A stretch of DNA of 18,461 nucleotides from assembly GCA_017694215.1 (NCBI GenBank), contig JADIND010000095.1:1-18461 (forward strand). The letters run 5' to 3'. The notes below the pieces were generated by a model. That model was not told the origin of the DNA, ran no database searches, and saw only the letters and a program-made list of their open reading frames with translations. The stretch is from Candidatus Scatousia excrementipullorum (GTDB lineage Bacteria > Cyanobacteriota > Vampirovibrionia > Gastranaerophilales > Gastranaerophilaceae). The stretch's first letter is position 1, and each line of letters starts with the position of its first letter. The position numbers and the translations under genes are program-made. Below, one piece after another: positions 6,077 through 13,774 of the stretch.

Positions 6077-6168
6077 CATTTGCCTTATTGATTTTTTGCC
6101 GTAACTATTATACAATATTTTTATAAGAATTAAAATATTAAAAAATAATAAGTATCCCAGGAGATAAC

Positions 6169-7983
6169 ATGAATTGTAAAAAACTTTTAATAGCTTCATT
6201 AATTTTCGCAAACATCCTAAGCATGCAGTGTGCCTTTTCAACCGAATTACAGGCAAAAGTCGCTAAAGGAAGCACTGTTTACAAAAAATATGCATCTATT
6301 GACAAAATGATTGAGTACAACAATTATCGCGAGGCTGATGCCGCGTTAAAAGAAGTTCTGAACAAGTATCCGAATGATTTGGAAGCTAAATCTTTGAGAA
6401 TTATCTGGATGGCTCAGCAGCAAAAACTGGCTCCGGCTCAGAAAGAACTCGATACCTTGCTGAAAGAACATCCTGATTATGCACCTTTACACTACGCTCA
6501 GGGGCTTGTGTATATGAAAAGAAGAACTTCTTCGGACGTTACCTACATCCGCGATACGAAAAATCTTCTTGACGAAGCTATAAAAGAATTCGTAAAAGCC
6601 GTTAATATTGATAATAACTATTATCAGGCATACAACGCAATGGGTGTAGCAACACTCCAGCTCGGAAACAGAAATGATGCAAAAGATTTGTTTGAAACAG
6701 CTATTAAAATTAATCCTCAATTCGCAACCGCTTACGACAATCTGGGCAACCTTGAGCTTATCAACGGAAACCTTACTGCTGCGGAAGATTATTTGATGAG
6801 TTCGTTGAAATACAACTCCCATAACCCGACTGCAATGTACCATCTGGCACAGGTTGCTGTCAGACAAAAAGATTACAACAAGGCACTCACATGGCTGAAC
6901 CACTCTTTGCATATCAACCCGAATTCATCTCCGGCATTGACTCTGCAGGGTGAATGTTATTTAGTTCAGGGAAACCAGGCTGCTGCTATCAATTCGTTTA
7001 AGAAAGCAGTTACAGTGAAGCCTGAAAACTCCAGACCTTACATCAATCTGGCTAATATCTACGAAAAACGTTCCGATGCCGAATTTGCTATGGAACAGTT
7101 GAAAACCGTTCTTGCTATCAACCCTCATTACAACGATGCTATTATGAGAGTTGCGGATTTATCTCTGGAAACCAGAAAATATAATCAGGCTCTGGATTAT
7201 TATTCAAAACTTATTGACGATGCACAGTACGGTAACGATGCGATTATCGGACTTGCAAACACTTATTACGAAATGTCTAAAGACCGCGGCGACAGCGGTG
7301 ATATGACTACAAACAAGGAATTATATCTGGCTTACGACTATATCAATCAGGCTATCGAAAGAGTTCCTGACAGATTGGATTTGCACCTTGCAAAAATTAA
7401 ACTGGCAAAACTCACTCACCAGCTGCCTATGACAAGAGACAGCCTTAATTACATTGTTCAATCAGCTTCCAACAATCTTATGGATAATGTAATTAAAGGC
7501 GAAGCTTATCTGGCACTCGGCAGAGAACAGGACGCTGTTTATACGTTTGAAAATGCTATTAATTTTGCAAACAATGTTGATGACGAACTTTATCTGGCAG
7601 AAATTCTTGTTCATAACAGACAGTTCAGAACGGCACGCGTTGCATTGAAAAAAGTTTTAATGCAGGAGCCTGATAATGTTATTGCCAAAAACGGTCTTGC
7701 TTATATTGATTTGTGTGAAACAAAATCCAACGAATTCTTTGATGTTGCACAAAGACAGTTCGCCGAAAAGAATTACGCTTCTACAATCGAATACTGCAAC
7801 CGTGCTATAGACTTTTACCACAACAGCCCGGGTATTGCCAAGTTGAAAGCTATGGCGTTTGAAAAAGAATACAACTATCAGGGTGCGGTTAAATATTATA
7901 CCCAGTATCTTTCTATGAACCCTAACGCTTTGGACAGGGCTGATATATTGAGAAAAATCGAACAATTTAAAAAGAAAATATAA
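6169..7983 (+). CDS. Exported tetratricopeptide-repeat protein
   Basis: The 604-aa protein starts with a Sec signal peptide: basic MNCKK, a hydrophobic core at about 6-19, and likely cleavage after AFS (residue 24). The MQC at 19-21 is a poor lipobox. Most of the remainder is consecutive TPR units of about 34 residues, clearest from about 145 to 350 (YNAMGVATLQLGNRNDAKDL, YDNLGNLELINGNLTAAEDY and similar, each ending with a NP/KP turn), with more degenerate repeats to the C-terminus. TPR solenoids bind proteins or peptides, so an envelope assembly or scaffold role is likely. AGGAGA precedes the ATG by 6 nt. It diverges from the recombinase gene by 92 bp and leads into the 85-aa gene and engB. 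Confidence 0.88.
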   Translation: MNCKKLLIASLIFANILSMQCAFSTELQAKVAKGSTVYKKYASIDKMIEYNNYREADAALKEVLNKYPNDLEAKSLRIIWMAQQQKLAPAQKELDTLLKEHPDYAPLHYAQGLVYMKRRTSSDVTYIRDTKNLLDEAIKEFVKAVNIDNNYYQAYNAMGVATLQLGNRNDAKDLFETAIKINPQFATAYDNLGNLELINGNLTAAEDYLMSSLKYNSHNPTAMYHLAQVAVRQKDYNKALTWLNHSLHINPNSSPALTLQGECYLVQGNQAAAINSFKKAVTVKPENSRPYINLANIYEKRSDAEFAMEQLKTVLAINPHYNDAIMRVADLSLETRKYNQALDYYSKLIDDAQYGNDAIIGLANTYYEMSKDRGDSGDMTTNKELYLAYDYINQAIERVPDRLDLHLAKIKLAKLTHQLPMTRDSLNYIVQSASNNLMDNVIKGEAYLALGREQDAVYTFENAINFANNVDDELYLAEILVHNRQFRTARVALKKVLMQEPDNVIAKNGLAYIDLCETKSNEFFDVAQRQFAEKNYASTIEYCNRAIDFYHNSPGIAKLKAMAFEKEYNYQGAVKYYTQYLSMNPNALDRADILRKIEQFKKKI

Positions 7984-7999
7984 TAGCACTGTATGAAAA

Positions 8000-8257
8000 A
8001 TGAAAAAATTTGATATCAGAAAGACCTTTGAAGTATTCTGGAAAGAACCTTTAAGTATTCTTAAAGTCGGATTATTTCAAATCGTCCACATTCAATCCAA
8101 TATATTTAACCAGAAACCTTCCGTAAACATTGATTTTATGGACAACAAAACTCAGATTACCGTTGTTGACAGCGACAAAATGTACAATTTATTTCAGACG
8201 GTATTGTTTAAGCAAAAACTGAAAGAACAGCAAAAGAAGGCATTATCGGCTAAATGA
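8000..8257 (+). CDS. Unrecognised 85-aa protein preceding EngB
   Basis: I do not recognise this protein. It is basic, with a mixed hydrophobic middle (KEPLSILKVGLFQIVHIQ), a possible beta segment (VNIDFMDNKTQITVVD) and a Lys/Gln-rich C-terminal helix (KQKLKEQQKKALSAK). There is no signal peptide or clear membrane span. No Shine-Dalgarno precedes ATG 8000; an ATG at 7993 opens only a 6-codon out-of-frame peptide. It starts 16 nt after the TPR gene, and its TGA overlaps the ATG of engB (ATGA), so the two are probably translationally coupled. A TATAAT at 7979-7984 spans the TPR stop codon and could be an internal promoter. Confidence 0.7.
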   Translation: MKKFDIRKTFEVFWKEPLSILKVGLFQIVHIQSNIFNQKPSVNIDFMDNKTQITVVDSDKMYNLFQTVLFKQKLKEQQKKALSAK

Positions 8258-8832
8258 AAGGGAAAAAATTTATAAATGCAAAATTTGTCATAAGTGCGGA
8301 AAAACTGAGCCAGTGTCCGCACTTTGATTTACCGGAATATCCGCTTCTGGGGCGGTCGAATGTCGGAAAATCCTCGTTTATTAACGGGCTTGCCAACCAT
8401 AAAAAACTTGCAAAGACATCAAACACACCAGGAAAAACAAGGTTAATTAATTTTTTTGATTTTTCAAATTTGTTTACTATAGCGGATTTGCCGGGCTACG
8501 GGTATGCGAAGGTTTCAAGAGAGGCTCAAAACCGCTGGCAGAAATATCTTGAGGAATATCTTCTCAAAAGAGAGCAGATAAAATGTCTTATACAGCTGAT
8601 TGACGGGCGTCATGAAATCCAGAAGAACGATTTTCAGATGCGGGAATGGGTTATGGCGTACAATCTGCCGATAATAACCGTTGTAACAAAAATGGATTAC
8701 GTTGCGAAAAATAAAACACTGAATATTTTAAAATCTGTTGAAAAGGAGTTCGGCGGGCTTGTGCTGCCTTTTAGTGCTGTAGATAATCGTTATAATGAAA
8801 AAATTATTGAATTTTTGACAGGGGAAGATTAA
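8254..8832 (+). CDS. engB: Ribosome biogenesis GTPase EngB (YsxC/YihA)
   Basis: The 192-aa protein is the usual EngB length. It carries G1 GRSNVGKS (33-40), a G2 region with NTPGKTR (57-63), G3 DLPGYGYA (78-85) with the family-specific GYG, G4 TKMD (145-148) and a G5-like FSA. EngB is a cytoplasmic GTPase needed for late assembly of the 50S subunit and is usually essential. The ATG overlaps the stop of the 85-aa gene by four bases and has no strong ribosome site of its own, so it probably relies on coupling. No terminator follows before the convergent gene at 8932. Confidence 0.95.
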   Translation: MKGKKFINAKFVISAEKLSQCPHFDLPEYPLLGRSNVGKSSFINGLANHKKLAKTSNTPGKTRLINFFDFSNLFTIADLPGYGYAKVSREAQNRWQKYLEEYLLKREQIKCLIQLIDGRHEIQKNDFQMREWVMAYNLPIITVVTKMDYVAKNKTLNILKSVEKEFGGLVLPFSAVDNRYNEKIIEFLTGED

Positions 8833-8836
8833 AACG

Positions 8837-8947
8837 TTGCAAGACATAATACACGTTTCAAACACATTCACAGTACCGGCTGCGGGGCTGCGGATAAGAA
8901 ACCGTTGTTTTCTGGGCGGGAATTATGTTTTTTACAAAGACTCATAA
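8837..8947 (+). CDS. Possible 36-aa ORF after engB (doubtful)
   Basis: From TTG 8837 to TAA 8947 the plus strand is open for 36 codons, beginning 5 nt after the engB stop and overlapping the end of the convergent gene by 16 bp. The predicted peptide ends in GGNYVFYKDS. The start codon is rare and the only upstream purine run (GGGGAAGA) is too distant. It may be chance; no family is recognised. Confidence 0.15.
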   Translation: MQDIIHVSNTFTVPAAGLRIRNRCFLGGNYVFYKDS

Positions 8948-9777
8948 AATTTCTTCATAAGAACGGCATCGTCTTCAATATTAGGGCTTTCGCAGACCAG
9001 AGCCCCTTTGACGTTGAATTCTTTTAATGCTTTCATCAAGTCTTTATAATTCATATCAGATTCTTCAAGATTGAGGTGTTTTTTTTCGCCCTTGTCGCCG
9101 TAATCTATTCCGGCAAGGTGTCCGTGGAAGTTATCCAGGGCGTAAGAACCGATTTCTTTCCCCATTTTTTCCAGAATTTTGCAAAAATCGTCATAGGTAT
9201 TAAACCCGCCGGCAGTTCTTGCGTGGAGGTGCGAAAAATCAACACACGGCAGAACGTTATTTATTTCTTTGGAAAGCCGGATTATTTCCTCTAAATCACC
9301 CCATTGCGTAGCTTTTCCTGTTGTTTCAGGTCTAATCCAGACATTTATACCTTCGTTTTTAAACAGTTCCGAAATAATTTCAACTTTAGATTTTATTTTT
9401 TGATAAACGTCTTCCTTATCGCTTTTCATATAATATGCAGCGTGGAATGTTATGCTGAATGCTCCGGCTGCATATGCAGCAACACCTGTTTCTATAATCC
9501 TTTGAACACTTGCTTCAATCTTTTCTTCTTCCGGAGAATTAAGATTTATATAGAAAGGTGCATGTGCAGTTAATATTAAATTTTTTTCTTTTCTTTTATT
9601 ATTTACAAGTTTTCTTGTTTCTTCACTCATCCTGACACCATGGACAAATTCCAGCTCCATCCCGTCGAGGCCAAGTTCTTCCAGAATTTCAAAAGCTCGT
9701 CCGTAGCTGCCTTTGCCTGTCGTCAGCGGCATTCCGGCAGTTAAAAAATTCAATTTATCAAATACAAAATTTTGCAA
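8932..9777 (-). CDS. Endonuclease IV-like TIM-barrel protein
   Basis: The 281-aa protein resembles the AP endonuclease IV / xylose-isomerase-like TIM-barrel superfamily. Likely metal ligands align with Nfo: H72 (AHAPFYIN), H112 (TFHAAY), E151 (RPETTG), D180 and H183 (CVDFSHLHA), H218 or H220 (FHGHLAG), H234 and E263 (CESPN). The Asp that stands two residues before the third-zinc His in Nfo is replaced by K232, so either abasic-site cleavage uses a variant third metal site or the protein acts on another substrate. The start is TTG at 9777, 6 nt after AGGAG; both lie inside the end of crcB (20-nt overlap). The match to Nfo is partial, so no gene symbol is given. A cytoplasmic DNA-repair role is likely but not certain. 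Confidence 0.78.
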   Translation of the reverse strand: MQNFVFDKLNFLTAGMPLTTGKGSYGRAFEILEELGLDGMELEFVHGVRMSEETRKLVNNKRKEKNLILTAHAPFYINLNSPEEEKIEASVQRIIETGVAAYAAGAFSITFHAAYYMKSDKEDVYQKIKSKVEIISELFKNEGINVWIRPETTGKATQWGDLEEIIRLSKEINNVLPCVDFSHLHARTAGGFNTYDDFCKILEKMGKEIGSYALDNFHGHLAGIDYGDKGEKKHLNLEESDMNYKDLMKALKEFNVKGALVCESPNIEDDAVLMKKFYESL

Positions 9778-10135
9778 TGTACGCTCCTGTGATTACTGCT
9801 GCCAAACAAATTATGATACTTATTATTATATACAAAAAAGCCTGCAGAAAGTGTGCATTTTTTATCATCTCAAAAAGTTCCAGCGAAAAAGTGCTGAATG
9901 TAGTAAGTCCTCCGCAAAAACCTGCGGTCAATGCATATTTCAGGGCAGGATTTATTTCCTGTTTGTCAATAAAAAATACATACAAAAATCCAATTAAAAA
10001 GCATCCGGTAACATTCACCCAAAAAGTTGCCAACGGCAGATTCAAATGGGACTGCTTGAGGAAAAATACTCCTGTTAAATACCGCAAAACAGCTCCCAGA
10101 CCTCCGCCGGTAAATATAGCAATAATGTTAAGCAT
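9758..10135 (-). CDS. crcB: Fluoride channel/exporter FluC (CrcB)
   Basis: The 125-aa membrane protein has four predicted helices. Family motifs are GGGLGAVLRY (10-19), the conserved Asn in FWVNVTGCFLIG (38-49) and GFCGGLTTFSTFS (72-84), whose Phe/Ser residues line the fluoride path and sodium site. Fluc proteins work as dual-topology dimers that let fluoride leave the cytoplasm. Its ATG overlaps the preceding stop by 8 nt and its end overlaps the endonuclease IV-like gene by 20 nt, indicating one transcript with coupled translation. No fluoride riboswitch was recognised upstream of the operon. Only one crcB copy is present here, consistent with a homodimer. Confidence 0.94.
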   Translation of the reverse strand: MLNIIAIFTGGGLGAVLRYLTGVFFLKQSHLNLPLATFWVNVTGCFLIGFLYVFFIDKQEINPALKYALTAGFCGGLTTFSTFSLELFEMIKNAHFLQAFLYIIISIIICLAAVITGAYIAKFCI

Positions 10136-10532
10136 TAATTTTTACCCGAATAAGTTCTTCAAGGATTTCGGCACTATCACCAACCATCCGGCAGCAGTGC
10201 TGTTTACGTTCCATACCTTCCAATCCGGCGGTTAAGGCTTTACAGCAGGTGACTCTGTGGCGTTTTTTGAATTCTTCAATCATATGTGCAGCCTTAATTC
10301 TTGCCTCGGTATCGTTCCCTTTTGAATTTTCTTTCCCGTAGTTGTAACCTATAACAAGCTGTGCTCCGGCAACCGCTCCGCAAAGACATCCCGAACTCAT
10401 TCCGCCGGAAAAAGCAGTTGCACACGGCAAGAGAGATTTGTCGCACAATCCTGCATCAATCGCCGCCATCACAACACTCTCCGAGCACGAATATCCTTTG
10501 TTTATATAATAATCAACAGCGTTCTTTTTCAT
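10128..10532 (-). CDS. C_GCAxxG_C_C family probable redox protein
   Basis: The 134-aa protein matches the small Cys-rich C_GCAxxG_C_C family. Nine Cys are visible: C16 (YSCSESV), C30, C37, C49 and C51 in SGGMSSGCLCGAVAGA, C96-C97 (VTCCKAL) and C113-C114 (HCCRMV). The family is predicted to be redox-active or metal-binding and is common in anaerobes; its reaction is not established. AAAGGAG (10539-10545) precedes the ATG by 6 nt and an extended -10 TGTTATAAT lies at 10560..10552. It is first in the operon with crcB and the endonuclease IV-like gene. A functional link with fluoride export is not known. Confidence 0.85.
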   Translation of the reverse strand: MKKNAVDYYINKGYSCSESVVMAAIDAGLCDKSLLPCATAFSGGMSSGCLCGAVAGAQLVIGYNYGKENSKGNDTEARIKAAHMIEEFKKRHRVTCCKALTAGLEGMERKQHCCRMVGDSAEILEELIRVKINA

Positions 10533-10551
10533 TATTTACTCCTTTGCCATT

Positions 10552-10560
10552 ATTATAACA
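10552..10560 (-). promoter_or_regulatory. Extended -10 promoter of the C_GCAxxG-crcB operon
   Basis: TGTTATAAT reads on the minus strand at 10560..10552. No good -35 is seen. The predicted start falls around 10545, so the leader would be only about 13 nt and begin with the AAAGGAG ribosome site. Confidence 0.55.
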
Positions 10561-10567
10561 CAAATGA

Positions 10568-10593
10568 AACGGCCGGTTTATATGCCGGCCGTT
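10568..10593 (-). terminator. 9-bp GC-rich hairpin, probable terminator of the 155-aa gene
   Basis: AACGGCCGG (10568-10576) and CCGGCCGTT (10585-10593) pair perfectly around an 8-nt loop. On the minus strand it is followed by TTTCATTT, a short U tract. It lies 39 nt after the stop of the 155-aa gene and just upstream of the next promoter. Confidence 0.65.
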
Positions 10594-10632
10594 AAATAAA
10601 CAATGTGTGAGTAAATGTTTTATTTATAAGAC

Positions 10633-11100
10633 TTAAACAAAAAGTGCGTTTACAAAAGCAGATTCATTAAGAGTTTTCTGCATTGATTCAAGTGAAGGAG
10701 CGTTTACAGGTTGTTTCAAACCTGCCATTGCATAAAGAGCTTCTGTGTCATCAGCAAGAATATCGTCATATGCAAAATTTGCTGATGTGGAGATTTCCTG
10801 TACAGATTCCGGTGATGTTGCCGCAACGCGTTTCATCACGGATGCTCCGACTAAATTTGTGATTTGAGAATTCAAATCAGTTTTCTTTGTACTGCTGAAA
10901 TTAATTCCCAAAGAGTTGTAGTAAGCTGATGCATCTAACAAATCGGTTTTTTCACCCTGATATTTGTTATCCACTTTAGCTTCTTCAAAAACATTCTTTT
11001 GAGCTGCTAAACCTTTTTTACCTTCGGTATCGACTGATTTTTTGCCTGATACCTGAGTATTGTTCACATTTCCTAGTTTTCCGTTAAATTCGATTGCCAT
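10633..11100 (-). CDS. Unrecognised 155-aa protein
   Basis: I do not recognise this protein. It starts MAIEFNGKLGNVNN, is rich in Asn/Ser/Ala/Lys, and has no signal peptide, membrane segment or Cys. The first 70 residues look disordered and polar and end in DLLDASAYYNSLGINF. The second half is more helical and includes LVGASVMKRVAATSPESVQE, an acidic DDILADDTEALYAMAGL and a closing KTLNESAFVNALFV. CGGAGA lies about 11 nt upstream of the ATG. The style (short, polar, YYNSL motif) recalls the 174-aa protein at 2077, but no real alignment was found. It is monocistronic with a hairpin terminator; function unknown. Confidence 0.75.
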   Translation of the reverse strand: MAIEFNGKLGNVNNTQVSGKKSVDTEGKKGLAAQKNVFEEAKVDNKYQGEKTDLLDASAYYNSLGINFSSTKKTDLNSQITNLVGASVMKRVAATSPESVQEISTSANFAYDDILADDTEALYAMAGLKQPVNAPSLESMQKTLNESAFVNALFV

Positions 11101-11439
11101 TTTGTCTTTCTCCGTTTTCTTTACTCACATTCTCTTAATCGTCACATTGATGATTAATCTTTAATGATTTAACTTAAATATTCCTCGTTTGTTACAAAAA
11201 TTTACATCGCATATTTGTACTTTATATTTTTCCTATCTCATAATTTTCTCTGGTATTTATATAAAGTATTTTTTTATTTAAAAATTGCCTAAATAAGATA
11301 TAATCTTTACATAATCTGTAACATTTATTAACAATTTGTTCAAAATCAAATATATTAACATTCGTGGACTTGAAAATAATTTATGTTTGATGCAAAATTC
11401 TGTTGCAATTTAAATTTACCCCGAAAGAAGGCGATAAAA
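11101..11439. other. AT-rich divergent intergenic region
   Basis: This stretch separates the minus-strand 155-aa gene from the plus-strand transglycosylase-like gene. It is very AT-rich and contains several -10-like boxes, for example TATAAT at 11299-11304 (+) and a TTGTAC/CATAAT pair at 11215-11244 (+, 18-nt spacer). None is decisive. No gene, strong hairpin or repeat was seen. Confidence 0.5.
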
Positions 11440-12309
11440 ATGTTTATAAACGCGATAAATCATGCAAATTCATTTGCTTTAGCAAGGAGAATAGTAAAGA
11501 TAAAACACGCATCGGCAAAGGTGAAAACAGCCTGCCTGCCTCCGTATCCGAAAATGCCGCACATTCCGGTAAAAAAAGCTGTTCCTGGTGTGATGCTGCT
11601 GGCAGAGGCGTTAACCTTGCCGTTAAATGCACCTTCCTTAATAAAACGTTCGGGTGAGGCTGCGGGACATATGATTACAATTAGCAGAGCCAAACCTGTT
11701 TTTCTTGAAGCGGAAAAAACTGTTGATAATGATTTTCTTAATGTAAAAGCGATGGTTGCGTCCGTAGATTCAACGACTTCTGACGAATTTATCAACAGGA
11801 TACTGGAAACAGCTCAAAAATCCAAATGTAATCCGCAGGACTTAACCTCACTGTTATATATAGAATCAAGATTTAACCCTGCAGCGGTAAGGGGTTCGTT
11901 TGCGGGTATCGGGCAGATGAACAGAACCTCTTTGAAATTGAGTGTTTCATACGCAAAAAAACATAAAAATGAGGCTGCCGGCATCAATCCAAAGATTACG
12001 TTTGATGAATTCAAAAGGTTAAGCAAAGAAGCACAGATGCCTTATGTCAGAAATTATATTCTGGCAATGAAGAATTTTTATATTAAAAAGGACAGACCGT
12101 TGTCAGGCGGTGAATTATACGGATTATTTTATGTTCCGTCAAGAGTACAGGCAAAATATCTTACGGCAGCATCGGACAAAGAAACTGCAAAATATTATAA
12201 ATCCAATAGGCATCTGGATTTTAACAAAGATTATAAAATAACCAAAGATGATTTGCAGAAATTAATTGATGACGTAAAGACGACACTTTTAGCAAGCCGT
12301 AAAAATTAG
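11440..12309 (+). CDS. Lytic transglycosylase-like (SLT/lysozyme fold) protein with EF-hand-like loop
   Basis: The 289-aa protein contains a soluble-lytic-transglycosylase-like core: LLYIESRFNPAA with the presumed catalytic Glu at 142, then the GIGQMN block (156-161) equivalent to the G-x-M-Q motif. These enzymes cleave the MurNAc-GlcNAc bond of peptidoglycan to give anhydro-ends. At the C-terminus DFNKDYKITKDD (260-271) fits an EF-hand/dockerin-type calcium loop (D1, N3, D5, I8, D12). The N-terminus is basic with a weak hydrophobic stretch at about 49-63; no standard signal peptide is visible, so the export route is unclear. ATG 11440 is preferred over ATG 11383 because GAAGG lies 8 nt before it. 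The domain is divergent, so activity is inferred. Confidence 0.78.
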   Translation: MFINAINHANSFALARRIVKIKHASAKVKTACLPPYPKMPHIPVKKAVPGVMLLAEALTLPLNAPSLIKRSGEAAGHMITISRAKPVFLEAEKTVDNDFLNVKAMVASVDSTTSDEFINRILETAQKSKCNPQDLTSLLYIESRFNPAAVRGSFAGIGQMNRTSLKLSVSYAKKHKNEAAGINPKITFDEFKRLSKEAQMPYVRNYILAMKNFYIKKDRPLSGGELYGLFYVPSRVQAKYLTAASDKETAKYYKSNRHLDFNKDYKITKDDLQKLIDDVKTTLLASRKN

Positions 12310-12380
12310 CGAAATAGTCAGACGGATATGTGTAAGCAGTTTTATGGAAGATTGAGAGGGGTAAAATCTGCGGTAACGGA

Positions 12381-13172
12381 TTAGAGAAAGCAGTATTTTT
12401 CGACAGCTTTTGCAAAACCGTCATTTTCAACGGTATCAGTTATATAGCAGGCATATTTTTTAAGTTCATCCGACGCGTTTCCCATTGCAACCGGCACTCC
12501 GCCTGCTTTCAAGAGTTCTATATCGTTATCCTGATCGCCTATTGTTAGAATTTCATCTTTTTTAATTCCCCATTGGCTTGCGAGAAACTCCACTCCGGCA
12601 GATTTTTTGGCCTTGGAACTGCCGATTTCGCAGAAATACGGAGTTGATTTCACGATATAAAGTTCGGGGAATTTTTGCTGAAGTTCGCACACCCAGCCTG
12701 TAACCCTTTTTGCATCATTAAAATCTATTGCAAGAATTTTATTTACGTTTTCGATATTCAAATCGTCAAAATTGCAGACTTCATAAGATATAAATTTTCC
12801 GTCTGTATATTTTCTGACAAAGTCGTTATCCTGTTCAACGTATAATTTATCATCAAGGTAGAGATTTATGTGAACATCATTTTTTCTTGCCCATTTTATA
12901 ATTTTTTTAGCTGTATCGGAATCGAGATTTTGCTGATAAAGAGTTTCGCCTTTATTATTTTTAATCAATCCGCCCTGATAAGATACAATAGGTGTTTCCA
13001 GACCTAAATCTTTTGCAACACGGGTTGTTGCACAATGCATTCTGCCTGTTACAAGAACAACCTTGACGCCGTCTTCACATAATTTCTTTATACAATTTTT
13101 GACACCGTCGCTATATTCACTGCCCCATTTGACGATAGTTCCGTCAATGTCGGTTGCAACCATTTTAATCAT
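12381..13172 (-). CDS. Cof-type HAD-superfamily hydrolase
   Basis: The 263-aa protein has all HAD motifs of the Cof/IIB class: motif I DIDGT with nucleophile D8 and acid/base D10, motif II VTGR (T42), a motif III Lys in the KAKKSAG segment (187-193), and motif IV GDQDND (212-217). A cap domain of about 100 residues lies between motifs II and III. Members dephosphorylate sugar phosphates, FMN or other small phosphoesters; the substrate cannot be told from sequence. The ATG overlaps the end of the Nudix gene by 8 nt, with AGAGG 6 nt before it inside that gene, so the two are co-translated. It converges with the transglycosylase-like gene over a 71-nt gap with no clear terminator. Confidence 0.92.
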   Translation of the reverse strand: MIKMVATDIDGTIVKWGSEYSDGVKNCIKKLCEDGVKVVLVTGRMHCATTRVAKDLGLETPIVSYQGGLIKNNKGETLYQQNLDSDTAKKIIKWARKNDVHINLYLDDKLYVEQDNDFVRKYTDGKFISYEVCNFDDLNIENVNKILAIDFNDAKRVTGWVCELQQKFPELYIVKSTPYFCEIGSSKAKKSAGVEFLASQWGIKKDEILTIGDQDNDIELLKAGGVPVAMGNASDELKKYACYITDTVENDGFAKAVEKYCFL

Positions 13173-13692
13173 ATAGACCTCTCATCACGGCACAAATTGT
13201 TTTTGCATCATTAATTTCGCCGTTTTTAATCTTTTCTTTTATTTCACTTACAGGATATTCAAAAGCTTTTATAATTTCGCCTTCATCCGGATGTTCGCCT
13301 ACAAATTCCAAATCTTCCGCACGGTAAAGGTAAAGTTTTTCATCGCTGTATCCGGGAGAAGTAAAGATATATCCTAGAGAAGTCCACTTGCCGGCCTTAT
13401 AGCCTGTTTCTTCTTCCAATTCTCTTTTTGCGGCAAAATCAGGGTCTTCACCTTTTTCTAACTTACCTGCAGGAAGTTCTAAAAAAGTTTCTTTTATAGG
13501 ATATCTGAACTGTTTTACCGTCAATATGGTATTTTTATTTGTAACAGCAAGAATTACAACACCGCCGGAATGATGAACAACTTCTCTGAAAGATTTTCTG
13601 CCGTTTGCAATCTCAACATTGTCACGGCAGACTGTCATTATTTTCCCGTTATAGACGCATTCGGATTCTAGAGTTTTTTCCTCAAAATTCAT
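13165..13692 (-). CDS. Nudix hydrolase, ADP-ribose pyrophosphatase-like
   Basis: The 175-aa protein has a complete Nudix box at 76-98 (G76, E82, R90-E91, E94-E95, G97) within GKLEKGE...RELEEETGY. The upstream VKQFRYPIKETFLELPAG block and the downstream SPGYSDEKLYLY are typical of the ADP-ribose pyrophosphatase (NudF/YqkG) branch, which cleaves ADP-ribose to AMP and ribose-5-phosphate. Paired with a HAD phosphatase in one transcript, it could handle a nucleotide-sugar product, but that is inference. No Shine-Dalgarno is present; an extended -10 ends 6 nt before the ATG, suggesting a leaderless start. Its last 8 nt overlap the HAD gene. Confidence 0.92.
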   Translation of the reverse strand: MNFEEKTLESECVYNGKIMTVCRDNVEIANGRKSFREVVHHSGGVVILAVTNKNTILTVKQFRYPIKETFLELPAGKLEKGEDPDFAAKRELEEETGYKAGKWTSLGYIFTSPGYSDEKLYLYRAEDLEFVGEHPDEGEIIKAFEYPVSEIKEKIKNGEINDAKTICAVMRGLYD

Positions 13693-13698
13693 AACTTA

Positions 13699-13707
13699 AT
13701 TTTAGCA
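13699..13707 (-). promoter_or_regulatory. Extended -10 of the Nudix-HAD operon
   Basis: TGCTAAAAT reads on the minus strand at 13707..13699, then 6 nt, then the ATG at 13692. There is no convincing -35. A transcript would begin at the start codon. Confidence 0.5.
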
Positions 13708-13715
13708 TAAAATGT

Positions 13716-13759
13716 ACTAAAAAAGAACCCCTGACAATATGTCGGGAGTTCTTTTTAGT
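13716..13759 (-). terminator. Bidirectional terminator after rpsR
   Basis: A long hairpin runs from 13720 to 13756. AAAAAGAAC (13720-13728) pairs with GTTCTTTTT (13748-13756). One C-A mismatch follows, then CCTGACA (13730-13736) pairs with TGTCGGG (13740-13746) around a 3-nt loop. The A-rich and T-rich flanks give U tracts on both strands. It ends the rpsF-ssb-rpsR transcript. Confidence 0.9.
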
Positions 13760-13774
13760 ATGTTGTTTTTAGAA

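Noticed and set aside
10533..10632. Fluoride riboswitch upstream of the crcB operon
   Set aside because: The expected leader would be only about 13 nt and the hairpin at 10568-10593 lies upstream of the promoter; no fluoride-aptamer pattern was seen.
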